64,000 nucleotides of DNA, from assembly GCF_018130165.1 (NCBI RefSeq), contig NZ_JAFCLZ010000030.1, positions 32,650 to 96,649 of the forward strand. The letters run 5' to 3'. How positions within the stretch are numbered: position 1 is the stretch's first letter; every line of letters begins with the position of its first letter. Below the pieces are notes generated by a model, which did not search any database, had not been told where the DNA came from, and saw only the letters and a list, made by a program, of their open reading frames with translations. The stretch comes from Bradyrhizobium sp. JYMT SZCCT0180. Its GTDB lineage: Bacteria; Pseudomonadota; Alphaproteobacteria; Rhizobiales; Xanthobacteraceae. Below, piece by piece: positions 50,827 through 60,405 of this stretch. A program made the position numbers and the translations under genes.

Positions 50827-52566
50827 TCACAATGGCCGGACGTACCAGACCCCGTTGGCCCAAGCCAGGGAAGGCTTGGCCACTCGCCGGCCATTCCAGT
50901 CCATCGACATGCAATTGTTCGGGCCAATCTCGGTTGCTCCCTTGCCCGACAACACAGCCTCCACCCAACTCTCAAAATTGGCCGGCGCGTTGGCCGCGAA
51001 ATACGACTTGTACTCGCGTACGAAGGACTCTTGCCCCAGTTTGAGAAGCGTGACGATCAGCGCTGATTTGCTGTCGACGTCGAAGGTAATGTCAGCGCTG
51101 CCCCGCAAAATCCGTGCTCGCATTTCGGAAATGACGGCGGGGCTGGCACGGCCGATCCGGCAAATCGCAAGCGTTGGAAACAATCGCCGGTAGCCTCGCG
51201 CCGCCACGAAATCCATCTCGTAGAAGTCAGGCGTCTGTGGTCCGGAAGCGCGCTGGATGCGGCCGATCAATTCTGGAAATTGCTGAAACGATGCGGACAT
51301 TCCATCGACGAAATACGCATGAAGTGGTGCAGCGACCTTTGCGAAGGCGTCGTCGGGCACAGCGGTCAGGGCTTTCGCCAGCCCCTCGTAGCGATAATTG
51401 TATTGCTGTCCGTCGGCATTGGACGGCCTGATGTTGCTCAGTTCGATGAACCGATTGGCCATGGCTTCGGCAAGAGGCGCAAGGCGCGAAGGGTCTCGCG
51501 CGACCGAGAACCCGATGGCCCCGGGTACCTTCGGATAACCGCCCTCGGCGAGTTCCTTCAGCAAGGAGAACATGCGCTCCTGGACGCGTGCTGGCTCATC
51601 GGCAAGCCAGGCTAACGTCGGCTCGTTCTGGGGATAGCCGCGAAACTCAGCAATTTCGGCGGAGGAATATTTTGGAATCCCGAGCATGACACTCTCGGGG
51701 CCATCAAAACGTTCGCGGTCGAGGCCGTCAGGGACGGTATCCAGCGTGACATGCGACCTATTGAAATCAGCGGCGCATCGCGATGCCATCGGGAAGCATC
51801 CGATCATCAGGACCGGGAACGCTGGAAGCCGCCACACCGAGGCCGTCTTGTAAACGCCAATGACTTTGCCATCGAGCGTCAATTCACTGATCTGCGCGCT
51901 GATACCCGCCTTGTGTTTCCAGACCTCTTCATCACCAATCTTGGTCACGGAGGCGACCTGATGGGGTGGCTTCTCAGGGAAACGCAGCAAGCAGGCCGTG
52001 GTGATCGCCTTATCCCCGAACCTGGCTCCCCATGTCTGAATGCGGTTTTGGCTGTCTTTTTCAATTTTACATTGATCAGTACGGATCAGGCGGTAGGAAA
52101 GGTAACCCTCGGGCTCGAAGTTCGCGTTGGACTCATAGGCCGCCGAGACCTTGTGGCTGCTAACGAATGCCTGCGCGTTCGGCGTAACCAGTGAGTGAAC
52201 CTCGGCATTGAAGTCGAGGACCTTACCCGAATTGGCCTTTCGCAATTCAGCGGAGACGCGCGCTATATCGATCGTTTGATAAACATAAAGTCCGAAATAG
52301 CTTCCGTAGGCGACAAGGGGAATTGCGATCAAGGCGCGCGGAATCCGCCGCAGCCAACTCTCGACCGCCAACGCGACAAGGAAAACATGCAGGAGGAGGC
52401 CGGCCAGGTACGGGCCGCCGAAGATCAGGATGAAGAACCCGAGTACCGGGATCACTTGCAGGAGAAGCAGGACCGCAAATGCGATCGCCGAAATTCCGGA
52501 CACAGTCTTGAACATCAACGCAATACCCGGCACGAGGAATATCGCGGAAGTTGTAATTATGCCCAA
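50827..52566 (-). CDS. Membrane-anchored protein of unknown function
   Basis: About 579 residues. Three to four hydrophobic helices occupy the first 110 residues, and the rest is soluble, apparently periplasmic or cytoplasmic, with scattered Cys. A stretch of 320-420 has a helical-repeat look (SLLKELAEGGYPKVPGA, LAPLAEAMANRFIEL). I recognise no domain. The start is uncertain: TTG 52566, GTG 52533 or ATG 52515, none with a good ribosome site. Third codon positions look less GC-rich than in its neighbours, which may mean it was acquired. Confidence 0.65.
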   Translation of the reverse strand: MGIITTSAIFLVPGIALMFKTVSGISAIAFAVLLLLQVIPVLGFFILIFGGPYLAGLLLHVFLVALAVESWLRRIPRALIAIPLVAYGSYFGLYVYQTIDIARVSAELRKANSGKVLDFNAEVHSLVTPNAQAFVSSHKVSAAYESNANFEPEGYLSYRLIRTDQCKIEKDSQNRIQTWGARFGDKAITTACLLRFPEKPPHQVASVTKIGDEEVWKHKAGISAQISELTLDGKVIGVYKTASVWRLPAFPVLMIGCFPMASRCAADFNRSHVTLDTVPDGLDRERFDGPESVMLGIPKYSSAEIAEFRGYPQNEPTLAWLADEPARVQERMFSLLKELAEGGYPKVPGAIGFSVARDPSRLAPLAEAMANRFIELSNIRPSNADGQQYNYRYEGLAKALTAVPDDAFAKVAAPLHAYFVDGMSASFQQFPELIGRIQRASGPQTPDFYEMDFVAARGYRRLFPTLAICRIGRASPAVISEMRARILRGSADITFDVDSKSALIVTLLKLGQESFVREYKSYFAANAPANFESWVEAVLSGKGATEIGPNNCMSMDWNGRRVAKPSLAWANGVWYVRPL

Positions 52567-52644
52567 TTAACGCATCGCTAAACGCGCCGCTTCACCGTTG
52601 CGAAGGCGAATACGTAAACTTTGATTCAAACGCGCTGCGGCCCG

Positions 52645-54189
52645 CTAAATCCGCCGTCCCGCCCGCTCCCAATAGGGATCGCGCAGCCGGCGCTTGAAGA
52701 TCTTGCCGGAATCCTCCCGCGGCAGCTTGGCCTGGATTTCGACGTGCTTGGGCACCTTGTAATCGGCCAGTGACTTCTTCAGCTCGGCGCGGACCGCGGC
52801 GACATCGAGCGTCACGCCCGGTTGCGGCTCAACGACTGCCATCAACGCTTCGCCGAATTCTTCGTCGGGAATGCCGAACACCGCGCAGTCGTGGACGCCA
52901 GGCACGGCGTGCAGCGCGGCTTCGATCTCGGCGGGGTAGATGTTGACCCCACCTGAAATCACCATGTCGCGCTTGCGGTCGCAGATGAAGACGTAGCCGT
53001 CCTGATCGATATAGCCGACGTCGCCCGAGGTAATGAATCCCTCGCGGTCGATCTCGGAGCGCTTCTCCGGCTTGTTGTGATAGGTGAAGTCCGGATTGCC
53101 CGATATGCGCGAATAGATTTCGCCGATCTCGCCCGGCGGCAGCACGCGCCCGTCATCGCCGATGAAGCGCAGTTCAGCGCCCGGCGAAATCTTGCCGACG
53201 GTGCCGGGCTTCTTCAGCGCATCCTCGGAATTGGCAAAGGTGACCGCGCCTGACTCGGTCGAGCCGTAAAATTCGTAGATCACCGGCCCCCACCACTCGA
53301 TCATCGCGCGCTTGACGTCGGCCGGACAGGGCGCGGCGGCGTGAATGATATGCCGCAGTGACGACACGTCGTATTTCCTGCGCACCTCCTCCGGCAGCTT
53401 CATCAGCCGGATGAACATGGTCGGCACCATGAATATGGTGTCGACGCGCTCCGTTTCGATCAGCCGCAAAAATTCCTCCGGCTCGAAGCGCGGCATCAAT
53501 ATCAGCGCGCCACCAAGCCGTCCGGCGCGCAGGCCGAATGAGTTCGGCGCGGAGTGATAGAGCGGCCCCGGCAGGATCGTGCGCGCGCCCGGCTTGAGGC
53601 CATAGATCATCGCGCGCATGGCTTCGGCGTTGGCGATCTGCGCGGGCGTCGGCGCAAAGCGGCGCACGCCCTTCGGGTGGCCCGTGGTGCCCGAGGTGTA
53701 GATCATGTTCTGCGGCTGCGGTACCACCGGCCCGTCATAGCGCGATTGTTGCTGGAGCCAGGCTTCGAAATCGATCGCGAAATCCGGTGTTGAGAGATGA
53801 TCGGGGTTGATCTTGTAGTTCGTCAAAATCTCCGGCGGCGTCGGCACGCTGAGCGCGGTGACGCCTGATGGAATCGCATCCCGCAGCTGATGCAGCATGT
53901 CGGCATGCGCGATCAGCACCGAGGTGCCGGAATCCTTCAGCACATAATTGATTTCTTCCGGCTTGAAGTGCCAGTTGACGGGAACGCCGTAAGCGCCGAG
54001 CCGCATCGCGGCATAGGCGGCCTCGATGAAGGCGATATCATTGCGCATCAGCATGCAGACGCTATCGCCCGGCTTGACGCCGAGCTTGTGCAATCCGCTG
54101 GCGATACGGTCGGTACGCTCGGCGACCTCGGCATGCTCGCGCCGGCGCTGGCCGCTGATGATGCCGAGGAAGGGGGATGTTTCGGTCAT
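52645..54189 (-). CDS. Acyl-CoA synthetase (AMP-forming)
   Basis: A 514-residue adenylating ligase. The ATP-binding loop is YTSGTTGHPKG, the A5-type motif is YEFYGSTESG, and the C-terminal ISGGVNIYPAEIE and the catalytic Lys region LPREDSGKIFKRRLRD are intact. It activates a carboxylic acid, possibly a medium- or long-chain or aromatic acid. I chose ATG 54189, giving MTETSPFLG; GTG 54216 would add nine residues. It precedes no close downstream gene, and a repeat lies behind its start. Confidence 0.92.
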   Translation of the reverse strand: MTETSPFLGIISGQRRREHAEVAERTDRIASGLHKLGVKPGDSVCMLMRNDIAFIEAAYAAMRLGAYGVPVNWHFKPEEINYVLKDSGTSVLIAHADMLHQLRDAIPSGVTALSVPTPPEILTNYKINPDHLSTPDFAIDFEAWLQQQSRYDGPVVPQPQNMIYTSGTTGHPKGVRRFAPTPAQIANAEAMRAMIYGLKPGARTILPGPLYHSAPNSFGLRAGRLGGALILMPRFEPEEFLRLIETERVDTIFMVPTMFIRLMKLPEEVRRKYDVSSLRHIIHAAAPCPADVKRAMIEWWGPVIYEFYGSTESGAVTFANSEDALKKPGTVGKISPGAELRFIGDDGRVLPPGEIGEIYSRISGNPDFTYHNKPEKRSEIDREGFITSGDVGYIDQDGYVFICDRKRDMVISGGVNIYPAEIEAALHAVPGVHDCAVFGIPDEEFGEALMAVVEPQPGVTLDVAAVRAELKKSLADYKVPKHVEIQAKLPREDSGKIFKRRLRDPYWERAGRRI

Positions 54190-54226
54190 TGCTTTGTTTT
54201 CATTATTGGAGACCACTGAGTGTTTC

Positions 54227-54316
54227 CGTCATCACCGGGCTTGTCCCGGTGATCCACGTCTTGCTTCTGTTCTAGAAAAGAAGACGTGGATGGCCGGGAC
54301 AAGCCCGGCCATGACG
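54227..54316. repeat. Paired palindromic repeat, family A copy 3
   Basis: CGTCATCACCGGG... at one end and CCGGCCATGACG at the other, with inner ATCCACGTC and GACGTGGAT arms that pair. It lies between the acyl-CoA ligase and crotonase genes. Confidence 0.87.
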
Positions 54317-54323
54317 GCGTGAG

Positions 54324-55136
54324 TTAGACATCCGCAAACCGCGGCGTCCGCTTCTCCAGATTGGCGCGCACGGCTTCCTGCTGGTTGGCGCTGCCCATCA
54401 GCTTCATCTGCTCGACGGATTCGGCAAGCAGCGCCGGGCCGGGATCGACGGACAGATTGTTGAGCATGCGCTTGGCGGCGCGGATCGCATCGGGGCTCTT
54501 GCCGGCGATCTCACGCGCGACCTCGAAGGCCGCGGCGCGGGGGTCGTCGCAGATCCGCGTTGCAAGGCCGTAGCTCATCGCTTCCTGCGCCGAGAAGATT
54601 CGCCCGGTGTAGGTGAGATCGCGCAGGATATCGTCGCGCACGAGGCTGGCGAGGATCGGCGTACCCGCCATATCAGGCACCAGGCCCCACTTGATTTCCA
54701 TGATCGACATCCGCGCATCGGGCGTGAGGAAGCGCATGTCGGCGCCGAGCGCGAGCTGGAACCCGCCGCCGAAGGCGACGCCCTGTATCGCCGCAATCAC
54801 CGGCACCGGAAGTTGCCGCCAACCCCACACCGCCTGCTGGGGAAAATTGGCGAGGCCATGGGTGCGCGCGGAAAGGTCGCGCTTCTCGCTGCCGGCGATC
54901 CCGTTACCGCCCTGCTCCTTCATCGCGGCGAAACGGCCCATATCGAGGCCGGCGCAGAACGACCGTCCTTCGCCGGACAATACTACCGCCCGGACCCCTT
55001 TTTCGTGCGCAAGCCGTTCAGTTGCAGCGACAATCGCCTCGAACATCGCGGCGTCGAGCGCGTTCATTTTGTCCGCTCGCACCAGCCGGACGTCGGCAAT
55101 GCCGTCCGAAATCGATATCGAAACGCGCTGCTCCAT
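54324..55136 (-). CDS. Enoyl-CoA hydratase/isomerase family protein
   Basis: A 270-residue crotonase-fold protein. It has the CoA-binding N-terminus RADKMNALDAAM, the oxyanion hole SFCAGLDMGRF and IQGVAFGGGFQLALGADMRF, and MSIMEIKWGLVPDMAG at the active-site position. The second catalytic Glu of classical hydratases is not obvious there (LVPDMAG), so isomerase or other crotonase chemistry is possible. The ATG follows an AGGAG-like stretch. It lies behind a ligase gene on the same strand. Confidence 0.88.
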   Translation of the reverse strand: MEQRVSISISDGIADVRLVRADKMNALDAAMFEAIVAATERLAHEKGVRAVVLSGEGRSFCAGLDMGRFAAMKEQGGNGIAGSEKRDLSARTHGLANFPQQAVWGWRQLPVPVIAAIQGVAFGGGFQLALGADMRFLTPDARMSIMEIKWGLVPDMAGTPILASLVRDDILRDLTYTGRIFSAQEAMSYGLATRICDDPRAAAFEVAREIAGKSPDAIRAAKRMLNNLSVDPGPALLAESVEQMKLMGSANQQEAVRANLEKRTPRFADV

Positions 55137-55239
55137 GAGAATTCTCCTCCACTGCTATTCGTTGTTATCGCTTTACAGAACGGCGTTGTCCGGATTTAGT
55201 CAATCGACCAATTAACAGCAATTCATTCGGGTGGAAACG

Positions 55240-56115
55240 ATGTTCAACGATCAGCTTCTCACCGGGCGACGCATTCTCGTGACCGGGGGCGGTACCGGCC
55301 TCGGCAAATCCATGGCGGCGCGTTTTCTTGAGCTTGGCGCCGAGGTCCACATCTGCGGCCGCCGCAAGATCGTGTGCGACGAGACCGCAACCGAATTGAT
55401 GGACCTGCACGGCGGACGTGTGGTCAGCCACGGCGTCGATATCCGCAACGCACTTGCGGTCGACGAGATGATCGAACAGATCTGGACCGGCGGTCCGCTC
55501 ACCGATCTCATCAACAACGCCGCCGGCAACTTCGTCTCGCGCACCCAGGACCTGACGCCACGCGGCTTCGACGCGATTGCCAACATCGTGATGCACGGCA
55601 CGTTCTATGTCACCCACGCTATCGGCCGCCGCTGGATTGCCGAGAAGCAGCGCGGCAACGTGGTATCGATCACCGTGACTTGGGTCCGCAACGGTTCGCC
55701 CTATGTGGTGCCGTCGGCGATGAGCAAATCGGCGATCCATGCCATGACCATGTCGCTGGCGATGGAATGGGGACGCTATGGTATCCGGCTCAACACCATC
55801 GCACCCGGTGAAATTCCGACCGAGGGCATGAGCAAGCGTCTCAACCCGGGCGATGAACCCGGCGCACGCACCATCGCACGGAATCCGATGGGCCGCGTCG
55901 GCAAGATGGAAGAATTGCAGAACCTTGCCGTGTTCCTGATCTCGGGTGGTTGCGACTGGATCAACGGTGAGACCATTGCGATGGACGGCGCACAGGCGCT
56001 GGCAACCGGCGGAAACTTCTACGAGCTGCGCGAGTGGTCCGATGCCGACTGGGAGCGCGCGCGGGATTCGATCAAGGCGCAGAACGAAAAAGACCGCGCG
56101 TCGCGCAGCGGGTAA
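55240..56115 (+). CDS. SDR resembling 2,4-dienoyl-CoA reductase
   Basis: A 291-residue SDR with the cofactor motif TGGGTGLG and NNAAG. The active-site segment VVPSAMSKSAIHAM has Ser159 and Lys163 where dienoyl-CoA reductases have their Ser/Lys, instead of the YxxxK of classical SDRs. The position of the catalytic Tyr of that family is W148 here. The reductase reaction on a 2,4-dienoyl-CoA is the likeliest role. ATG 55240 is preceded by GGTGGA; GTG 55231 is a weaker choice. Confidence 0.85.
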   Translation: MFNDQLLTGRRILVTGGGTGLGKSMAARFLELGAEVHICGRRKIVCDETATELMDLHGGRVVSHGVDIRNALAVDEMIEQIWTGGPLTDLINNAAGNFVSRTQDLTPRGFDAIANIVMHGTFYVTHAIGRRWIAEKQRGNVVSITVTWVRNGSPYVVPSAMSKSAIHAMTMSLAMEWGRYGIRLNTIAPGEIPTEGMSKRLNPGDEPGARTIARNPMGRVGKMEELQNLAVFLISGGCDWINGETIAMDGAQALATGGNFYELREWSDADWERARDSIKAQNEKDRASRSG

Positions 56116-56122
56116 AACTTTA

Positions 56123-56241
56123 CGTCGTCCCGGCGAAGGCCGGGACCCATAGCCACCGGCATTAATCGTTACAAGGGCAACTGGCCGCATTTCTTCACCG
56201 ATCGGCGCGGCGTATGGGTCCCGGCCTTCGCCGGGACGACG
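56123..56241. repeat. Paired palindromic repeat, family C copy 2
   Basis: CGTCGTCCCGGCGAAGG ... TTCGCCGGGACGACG. It is nearly the same as the unit at 39634-39751, including the GGGACCCATAGCCACCGG stretch inside. Confidence 0.87.
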
Positions 56242-56308
56242 CTGCTTGTTTTTCGCGCGCGATACCGCCAAACTCTGTGCAACGAAAATAAGACACGACG
56301 GGAGAAAC

Positions 56309-57889
56309 ATGTCCGCCACACAAGCGCCGGCAAACCTTGCCGAGATGGTACGCGAGCGCGCCAGGAGCCGCGGCAATGCGCTGGTCTATGAATTCGAGGG
56401 ACGTCAGACCAGCTTCGCCGAATTCGACATCAAGACCAACCGCGTCGCCAATGCGCTTGTAGCGCTCGGCGTCAAGTCGGGCGAGCGCATCGCCTATCTC
56501 GGCAAGAACAGCGACATCTATTTCGAACTGCTGATGGGCGCGATGAAGGCCAATGTGGTGATGGCGCCGGTGAACTGGCGACTGGCCGGTCCCGAGGTCG
56601 CCTTCATCGTCGCGGATTGCCGGGCGCCGGTGCTGTTCGTCGGACCGGAGTTCATCACGCAGGCCCGCAACATCAAGCCGCAGCTGCCTGACCTCCGCAC
56701 CATCATCACCACCGAAGGCGGCGCGCCGGAATGGCCGGATTTTACGGCCTGGCGCGATGCGCAAAGCGGCGACGACCCCAAGGTGCCGATCAGCCCGAAG
56801 GACGTCGCGATCCAGCTCTATACGTCGGGCACGACAGGCAAGCCGAAAGGCGCGATGCTGTCGCACGCCAACTTCCTCAACCTGGTGCAGACCGGCAGCG
56901 AGGCCGAGAAGCCCGACTGGAACAAATGGTCGACCGACGACGTCTCGCTGGTGGCAATGCCGATCTTTCACATCGGCGGCTCCGGCTGGGGCGTGATGGG
57001 GCTCTATCACGGCGCCAAGGGCGTGATCGCGCGCGAGTTCGATCCCACCAAGGTGCTGGATTTCTTCGAACAGTCCGGCATCACAAAGCTGTTCATGGTG
57101 CCGGCCGCGATGCAGTTCGTGGTGCGGCAGCCGCGCGCGAGACAGATCGACTTCTCGCGGCTGAAATACATGCTCTACGGCGCCTCGCCTATTCCGGCGG
57201 CGCTGCTGAAGGAATGCATCGAGGTCTTCAAATGCGGCTTCGTGCAGATGTACGGCATGACCGAAACGACAGGCACCATCGTCGCGCTGCCGCCGGAGGA
57301 CCATATCGAAGGCCTCGACCGCATGCGCTCGGCCGGCAAGGCGTTGCCGGGCATCGAGCTTGCGATCCTCGACGCCGACGGCACGCGGCTGCCGGTCGGT
57401 GAAGTCGGCGAGATCGCCACGCGTTCGGGCTCCAACATGGTCGGCTACTGGAACCTGCCGGAAGCCACCGCCAAGACGCTCGACCGCGACGGCTGGCTGC
57501 GCACCGGTGACGCCGGCTACATGGACAAGGACGGCTACCTCTACATCCACGACCGCATCAAGGACATGATCATCTCGGGCGGCGAGAACATCTATCCCGC
57601 CGAAGTCGAGAGCGCGATCTGCGATCACCCTGACGTCGCCGAAGCCGCAGTGATCGGCATCCCCGACGACAAATGGGGCGAAGCGGTCAAGGCGATCGTG
57701 GTGATGAAGCCGGGCAAGCAAGCGACTTCCGCCGACATCATCAACTTCACCCGCGAACGCATCGCCGGCTTCAAGACGCCGAAGTCGGTGGATTTTCTCG
57801 AAGCGCTGCCGCGCAATCCCTCGGGCAAGATTTTGCGGCGGAATTTGCGTGACCCGTATTGGACGGGGAAGGACCGACAGGTGAATTAG
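56309..57889 (+). CDS. Acyl-CoA synthetase (AMP-forming), fatty-acid type
   Basis: A 526-residue adenylating ligase: YTSGTTGKPKG loop, YGMTETTG motif, and C-terminal ISGGENIYPAEVE plus the catalytic Lys region LPRNPSGKILRRNLRD. It activates an acid for the acyl-CoA genes around it and is a candidate for the first step of the kinase pathway downstream. ATG 56309 follows CGGGAGAAAC; the frame upstream runs through the repeat and is ignored. Confidence 0.94.
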   Translation: MSATQAPANLAEMVRERARSRGNALVYEFEGRQTSFAEFDIKTNRVANALVALGVKSGERIAYLGKNSDIYFELLMGAMKANVVMAPVNWRLAGPEVAFIVADCRAPVLFVGPEFITQARNIKPQLPDLRTIITTEGGAPEWPDFTAWRDAQSGDDPKVPISPKDVAIQLYTSGTTGKPKGAMLSHANFLNLVQTGSEAEKPDWNKWSTDDVSLVAMPIFHIGGSGWGVMGLYHGAKGVIAREFDPTKVLDFFEQSGITKLFMVPAAMQFVVRQPRARQIDFSRLKYMLYGASPIPAALLKECIEVFKCGFVQMYGMTETTGTIVALPPEDHIEGLDRMRSAGKALPGIELAILDADGTRLPVGEVGEIATRSGSNMVGYWNLPEATAKTLDRDGWLRTGDAGYMDKDGYLYIHDRIKDMIISGGENIYPAEVESAICDHPDVAEAAVIGIPDDKWGEAVKAIVVMKPGKQATSADIINFTRERIAGFKTPKSVDFLEALPRNPSGKILRRNLRDPYWTGKDRQVN

Positions 57890-57903
57890 CGCTCTTCCTA
57901 GCT

Positions 57904-57995
57904 TCGTAGGGTGGGCAAAGCGCAAGCGTGCCCACCATTTCTTGCTCGAAGTAGATGGTGGGCACGGCGCATGCGCGCCTTTGCCCACCCTACGA
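57904..57995. repeat. Paired palindromic repeat, family F
   Basis: TCGTAGGGTGGGCAAAG at one end and CTTTGCCCACCCTACGA-type sequence at the other, with GTGCCCACCAT/ATGGTGGGCAC inside. It lies between convergent ligase and dehydrogenase genes. A half-unit is at 46384. Confidence 0.87.
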
Positions 57996-58013
57996 GTTCG
58001 GTGCGCGGAGCTC

Positions 58014-59288
58014 TCAATGCTTCCCTGCCCCCATATACCCGAACAGGAATCCCGCGACCTTGCGCTTCTGAATCTCCTCGCTGCCTTCGGTGATGCGGTA
58101 GCGGCGGTGGTGGCGGTAGATGTGTTCGAACGGTTTGTGGCGCGAATAACCCATGCCGCCATGGACCTGCATGGCTCGGTCGGCGGCTTCGCAGCAGAGG
58201 CGATTTGCCCAGAAATTGCACATCGAGACCCGGTCGGAGAGCGTGTGCTCGACCTCCGCCTGGGTCAGCTTGTCCATCTCCCACGCGGTCTTGCGGATCA
58301 ACAGCCGCAGCATCTCGGCCTGCGTCGCCAGTTCCACCAGCGGCCACTGGATCGCCTGGTTTTCGGCCAGCGCCTTGCCGAACGGCTTTCGCTCGCGCGC
58401 GTATTTGACGCTTTCGTTGATGCAATAGACGGCGGCGCCGAGCGAGCTCGCCGCCTGCCGGATCCGGTTCTCGTGCACGAAGCATTGCGCCAGCGACAGG
58501 CCGCGGCCGACCTCGCCGAACAGCGCATCGTCAGGCACGAACACGTCGGTAAAACTGACGCGGGGGTGATCGGTCGGCATGTTGAAGGTCCACATATACT
58601 CCTCGACCTTCACGCCCTCGGCTTTGGCCGGCACCAGCAGACAGGTGATGCCGCGCGCGTCGCCGTCATTGCCTGACGTGCGCGCGAACAGCGCGCAATG
58701 CGTCGCCACATGCATGCCCGTGGTCCACATCTTCTGGCCGTTGACGATCCAGCCCTTGACGTTGTCACGGGTCGCCGGCACCGCCCTTGTTTCCATATGC
58801 GTGGCATCCGAGCCGTGTTCGGGTTCCGTGAGGCCAAAGGTGATGCGGTACTTCCCGGTGATCGAACCGTCGATCATCGCCTTCTGTTCGTCGGTACCGT
58901 AGCGGTCGAGCATGGTCACGATCGGCAGGTTACCGACGATCGAATGCTCGTTCTGCAAATCGTTGTGCAGGCCCAGTCCCTGGGACGCGAAATGCTCGCG
59001 GATCACGGCCATCCAGAGGTTGGAGCCGTCCTTGCCGCCGTAGCGCTTCGGGATCGCAAACCGCAAATGCCCGGCGGCGTCAGCGAGGTTTTTCGCCTTG
59101 CGCAGCAGCGCTTCCCATTCGTGCCGCGGCAAGCCGCCCTTGTCGAAATCGGTCCGGGCCCATTCGCGGCGATGGTCGAAGAAGCGGATGTTGTCATCGG
59201 CCTCTTCCAGCGGCTTGATCTCGCGCGCGATGAACTTGTCGAGTTCGTCGAGGTAAGCGACGAGGTCGGCGGGCAATGCAAAATCCAC
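58014..59288 (-). CDS. Acyl-CoA dehydrogenase
   Basis: A 424-residue flavoprotein of the ACAD family. The FAD and substrate segments TFGLTEPEHGSDATHM, WIVNGQKMWTTGM and VHGGMGYSRHKPFEHIYRHHRRYRITEGSEEIQ are visible; the Glu of ITEGSEEIQ is the usual catalytic base position. It is longer at the N-terminus than short-chain types and resembles the ACAD11/LvaC-like group that acts next to acyl-CoA kinases. It starts at GTG 59288 with GGGAG upstream. Confidence 0.92.
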   Translation of the reverse strand: MDFALPADLVAYLDELDKFIAREIKPLEEADDNIRFFDHRREWARTDFDKGGLPRHEWEALLRKAKNLADAAGHLRFAIPKRYGGKDGSNLWMAVIREHFASQGLGLHNDLQNEHSIVGNLPIVTMLDRYGTDEQKAMIDGSITGKYRITFGLTEPEHGSDATHMETRAVPATRDNVKGWIVNGQKMWTTGMHVATHCALFARTSGNDGDARGITCLLVPAKAEGVKVEEYMWTFNMPTDHPRVSFTDVFVPDDALFGEVGRGLSLAQCFVHENRIRQAASSLGAAVYCINESVKYARERKPFGKALAENQAIQWPLVELATQAEMLRLLIRKTAWEMDKLTQAEVEHTLSDRVSMCNFWANRLCCEAADRAMQVHGGMGYSRHKPFEHIYRHHRRYRITEGSEEIQKRKVAGFLFGYMGAGKH

Positions 59289-59493
59289 GGCGGTCTCTCC
59301 CGAAAATGTCGTTTATTGTGTTTAGTGGCTAGCCGGACCAGGCGGCGCATGTTCGATTAAGGTTGGAAGAGCAGCCCCAAGTCAAGCAAGCGAATATCGC
59401 TTGTGACGCGCGGCTCGCTTGCGTAATTGAATGGGTTCCGGCGGCTGGCACCGCGCTATTATTCCTCGTCACAGAAAAACAGCGGGAGCGAAC

Positions 59494-60273
59494 ATGGATC
59501 TCAAATTCTCCAAGGTCACACGCAAGGGTCCGATCACGATCATCACGTTGAATCGCCCCGAAGTGTACAATGCGCTGCATATCGACGCGCATTTCGAACT
59601 CAACAAGGTGTTCGACGATTTCTCCGCCGATCCCGACCAGTGGGTCGCAATCGTCACCGGCGCCGGCGACAAGGCCTTTTGCGCCGGCAACGATCTGAAA
59701 TGGCAGGCGGCGGGCGGCAAGCGCGGCTGGGACAAGGGCGGCTTTGCCGGCCTCACCTCGCGGTTCGACTGCGACAAGCCGATCATCGCCGCCGTCAACG
59801 GCGTCGCGATGGGCGGCGGGTTCGAGATCGCGCTGGCGTGCGACCTCATCATCGCCTCGGAGAATGCGACCTTCGCGCTGCCCGAACCGCGCGTCGGCCT
59901 CGCCGCGCTTGCCGGCGGCGTGCATCGCTTGCCGCGCCAGATCGGACTGAAGCGCGCCATGGGCATGATCCTGACTGCGCGCCACGTCTCGGCCAAGGAG
60001 GGCCTTGAACTCGGTTTCGTCAATGAAGTGGTTCCTGCCGGCGAAGCGCTGGCGGCCGCCGAGCGCTGGGCCGAGACCATCGCCAAGAACTCGCCGATGT
60101 CGATCCGCGCCTCCAAGCAGGCGATCCAGAAGGGCATGGCGGTCTCGCTGGAGCAGGCGATCGCCGAACAGCGCGAATACCCGGCGGTGAAGGCGATGGC
60201 GGCCTCGCAGGATTACATCGAGGGACCGAAGGCGTTTTCGGAGAAGCGCGCGCCGAAATGGTTGGGGAAATAA
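59494..60273 (+). CDS. Enoyl-CoA hydratase
   Basis: A 259-residue crotonase-fold protein. The oxyanion hole is KAFCAGNDLKW and NGVAMGGGFEIALACDL, with active-site Glu in ALPEPRVGLAALAGG. It hydrates 2-enoyl-CoA, or acts as a related crotonase such as carnitinyl-CoA dehydratase. ATG 59494 follows CGGGAGCGAAC. It is divergent from the acyl-CoA dehydrogenase gene with a 205-base gap, which should hold both promoters. Confidence 0.92.
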   Translation: MDLKFSKVTRKGPITIITLNRPEVYNALHIDAHFELNKVFDDFSADPDQWVAIVTGAGDKAFCAGNDLKWQAAGGKRGWDKGGFAGLTSRFDCDKPIIAAVNGVAMGGGFEIALACDLIIASENATFALPEPRVGLAALAGGVHRLPRQIGLKRAMGMILTARHVSAKEGLELGFVNEVVPAGEALAAAERWAETIAKNSPMSIRASKQAIQKGMAVSLEQAIAEQREYPAVKAMAASQDYIEGPKAFSEKRAPKWLGK

Positions 60274-60280
60274 AGCTGTC

Positions 60281-60397
60281 GTGTCCCGGACGCGGTGCAG
60301 CGCGTAGCGCTGCTCCGCAGAGCCGGGACCCACAATGCCGCAGATGGACCCCGGCTCTGCAGCGCACCGCTTCGCGCTGCGCTGCGTCCGGGGAACG
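60281..60397. repeat. Palindromic repeat, family G copy 3
   Basis: Two complementary halves (GTGTCCCGGACGCGGTGCAG... and ...GCGCTGCGTCCGGGGAAC) around a short spacer containing GGGACCC. It lies between convergent crotonase and DUF6285 genes. Related units are at 27431 and 50735. Confidence 0.85.
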
Positions 60398-60405
60398 AAC
60401 AGCAA

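Noticed and set aside
56195..58162. Open frame of 655 codons on -, antisense to the acyl-CoA ligase
   Set aside because: Composition is that of an antisense GC-rich frame. It runs through two palindromic repeats.
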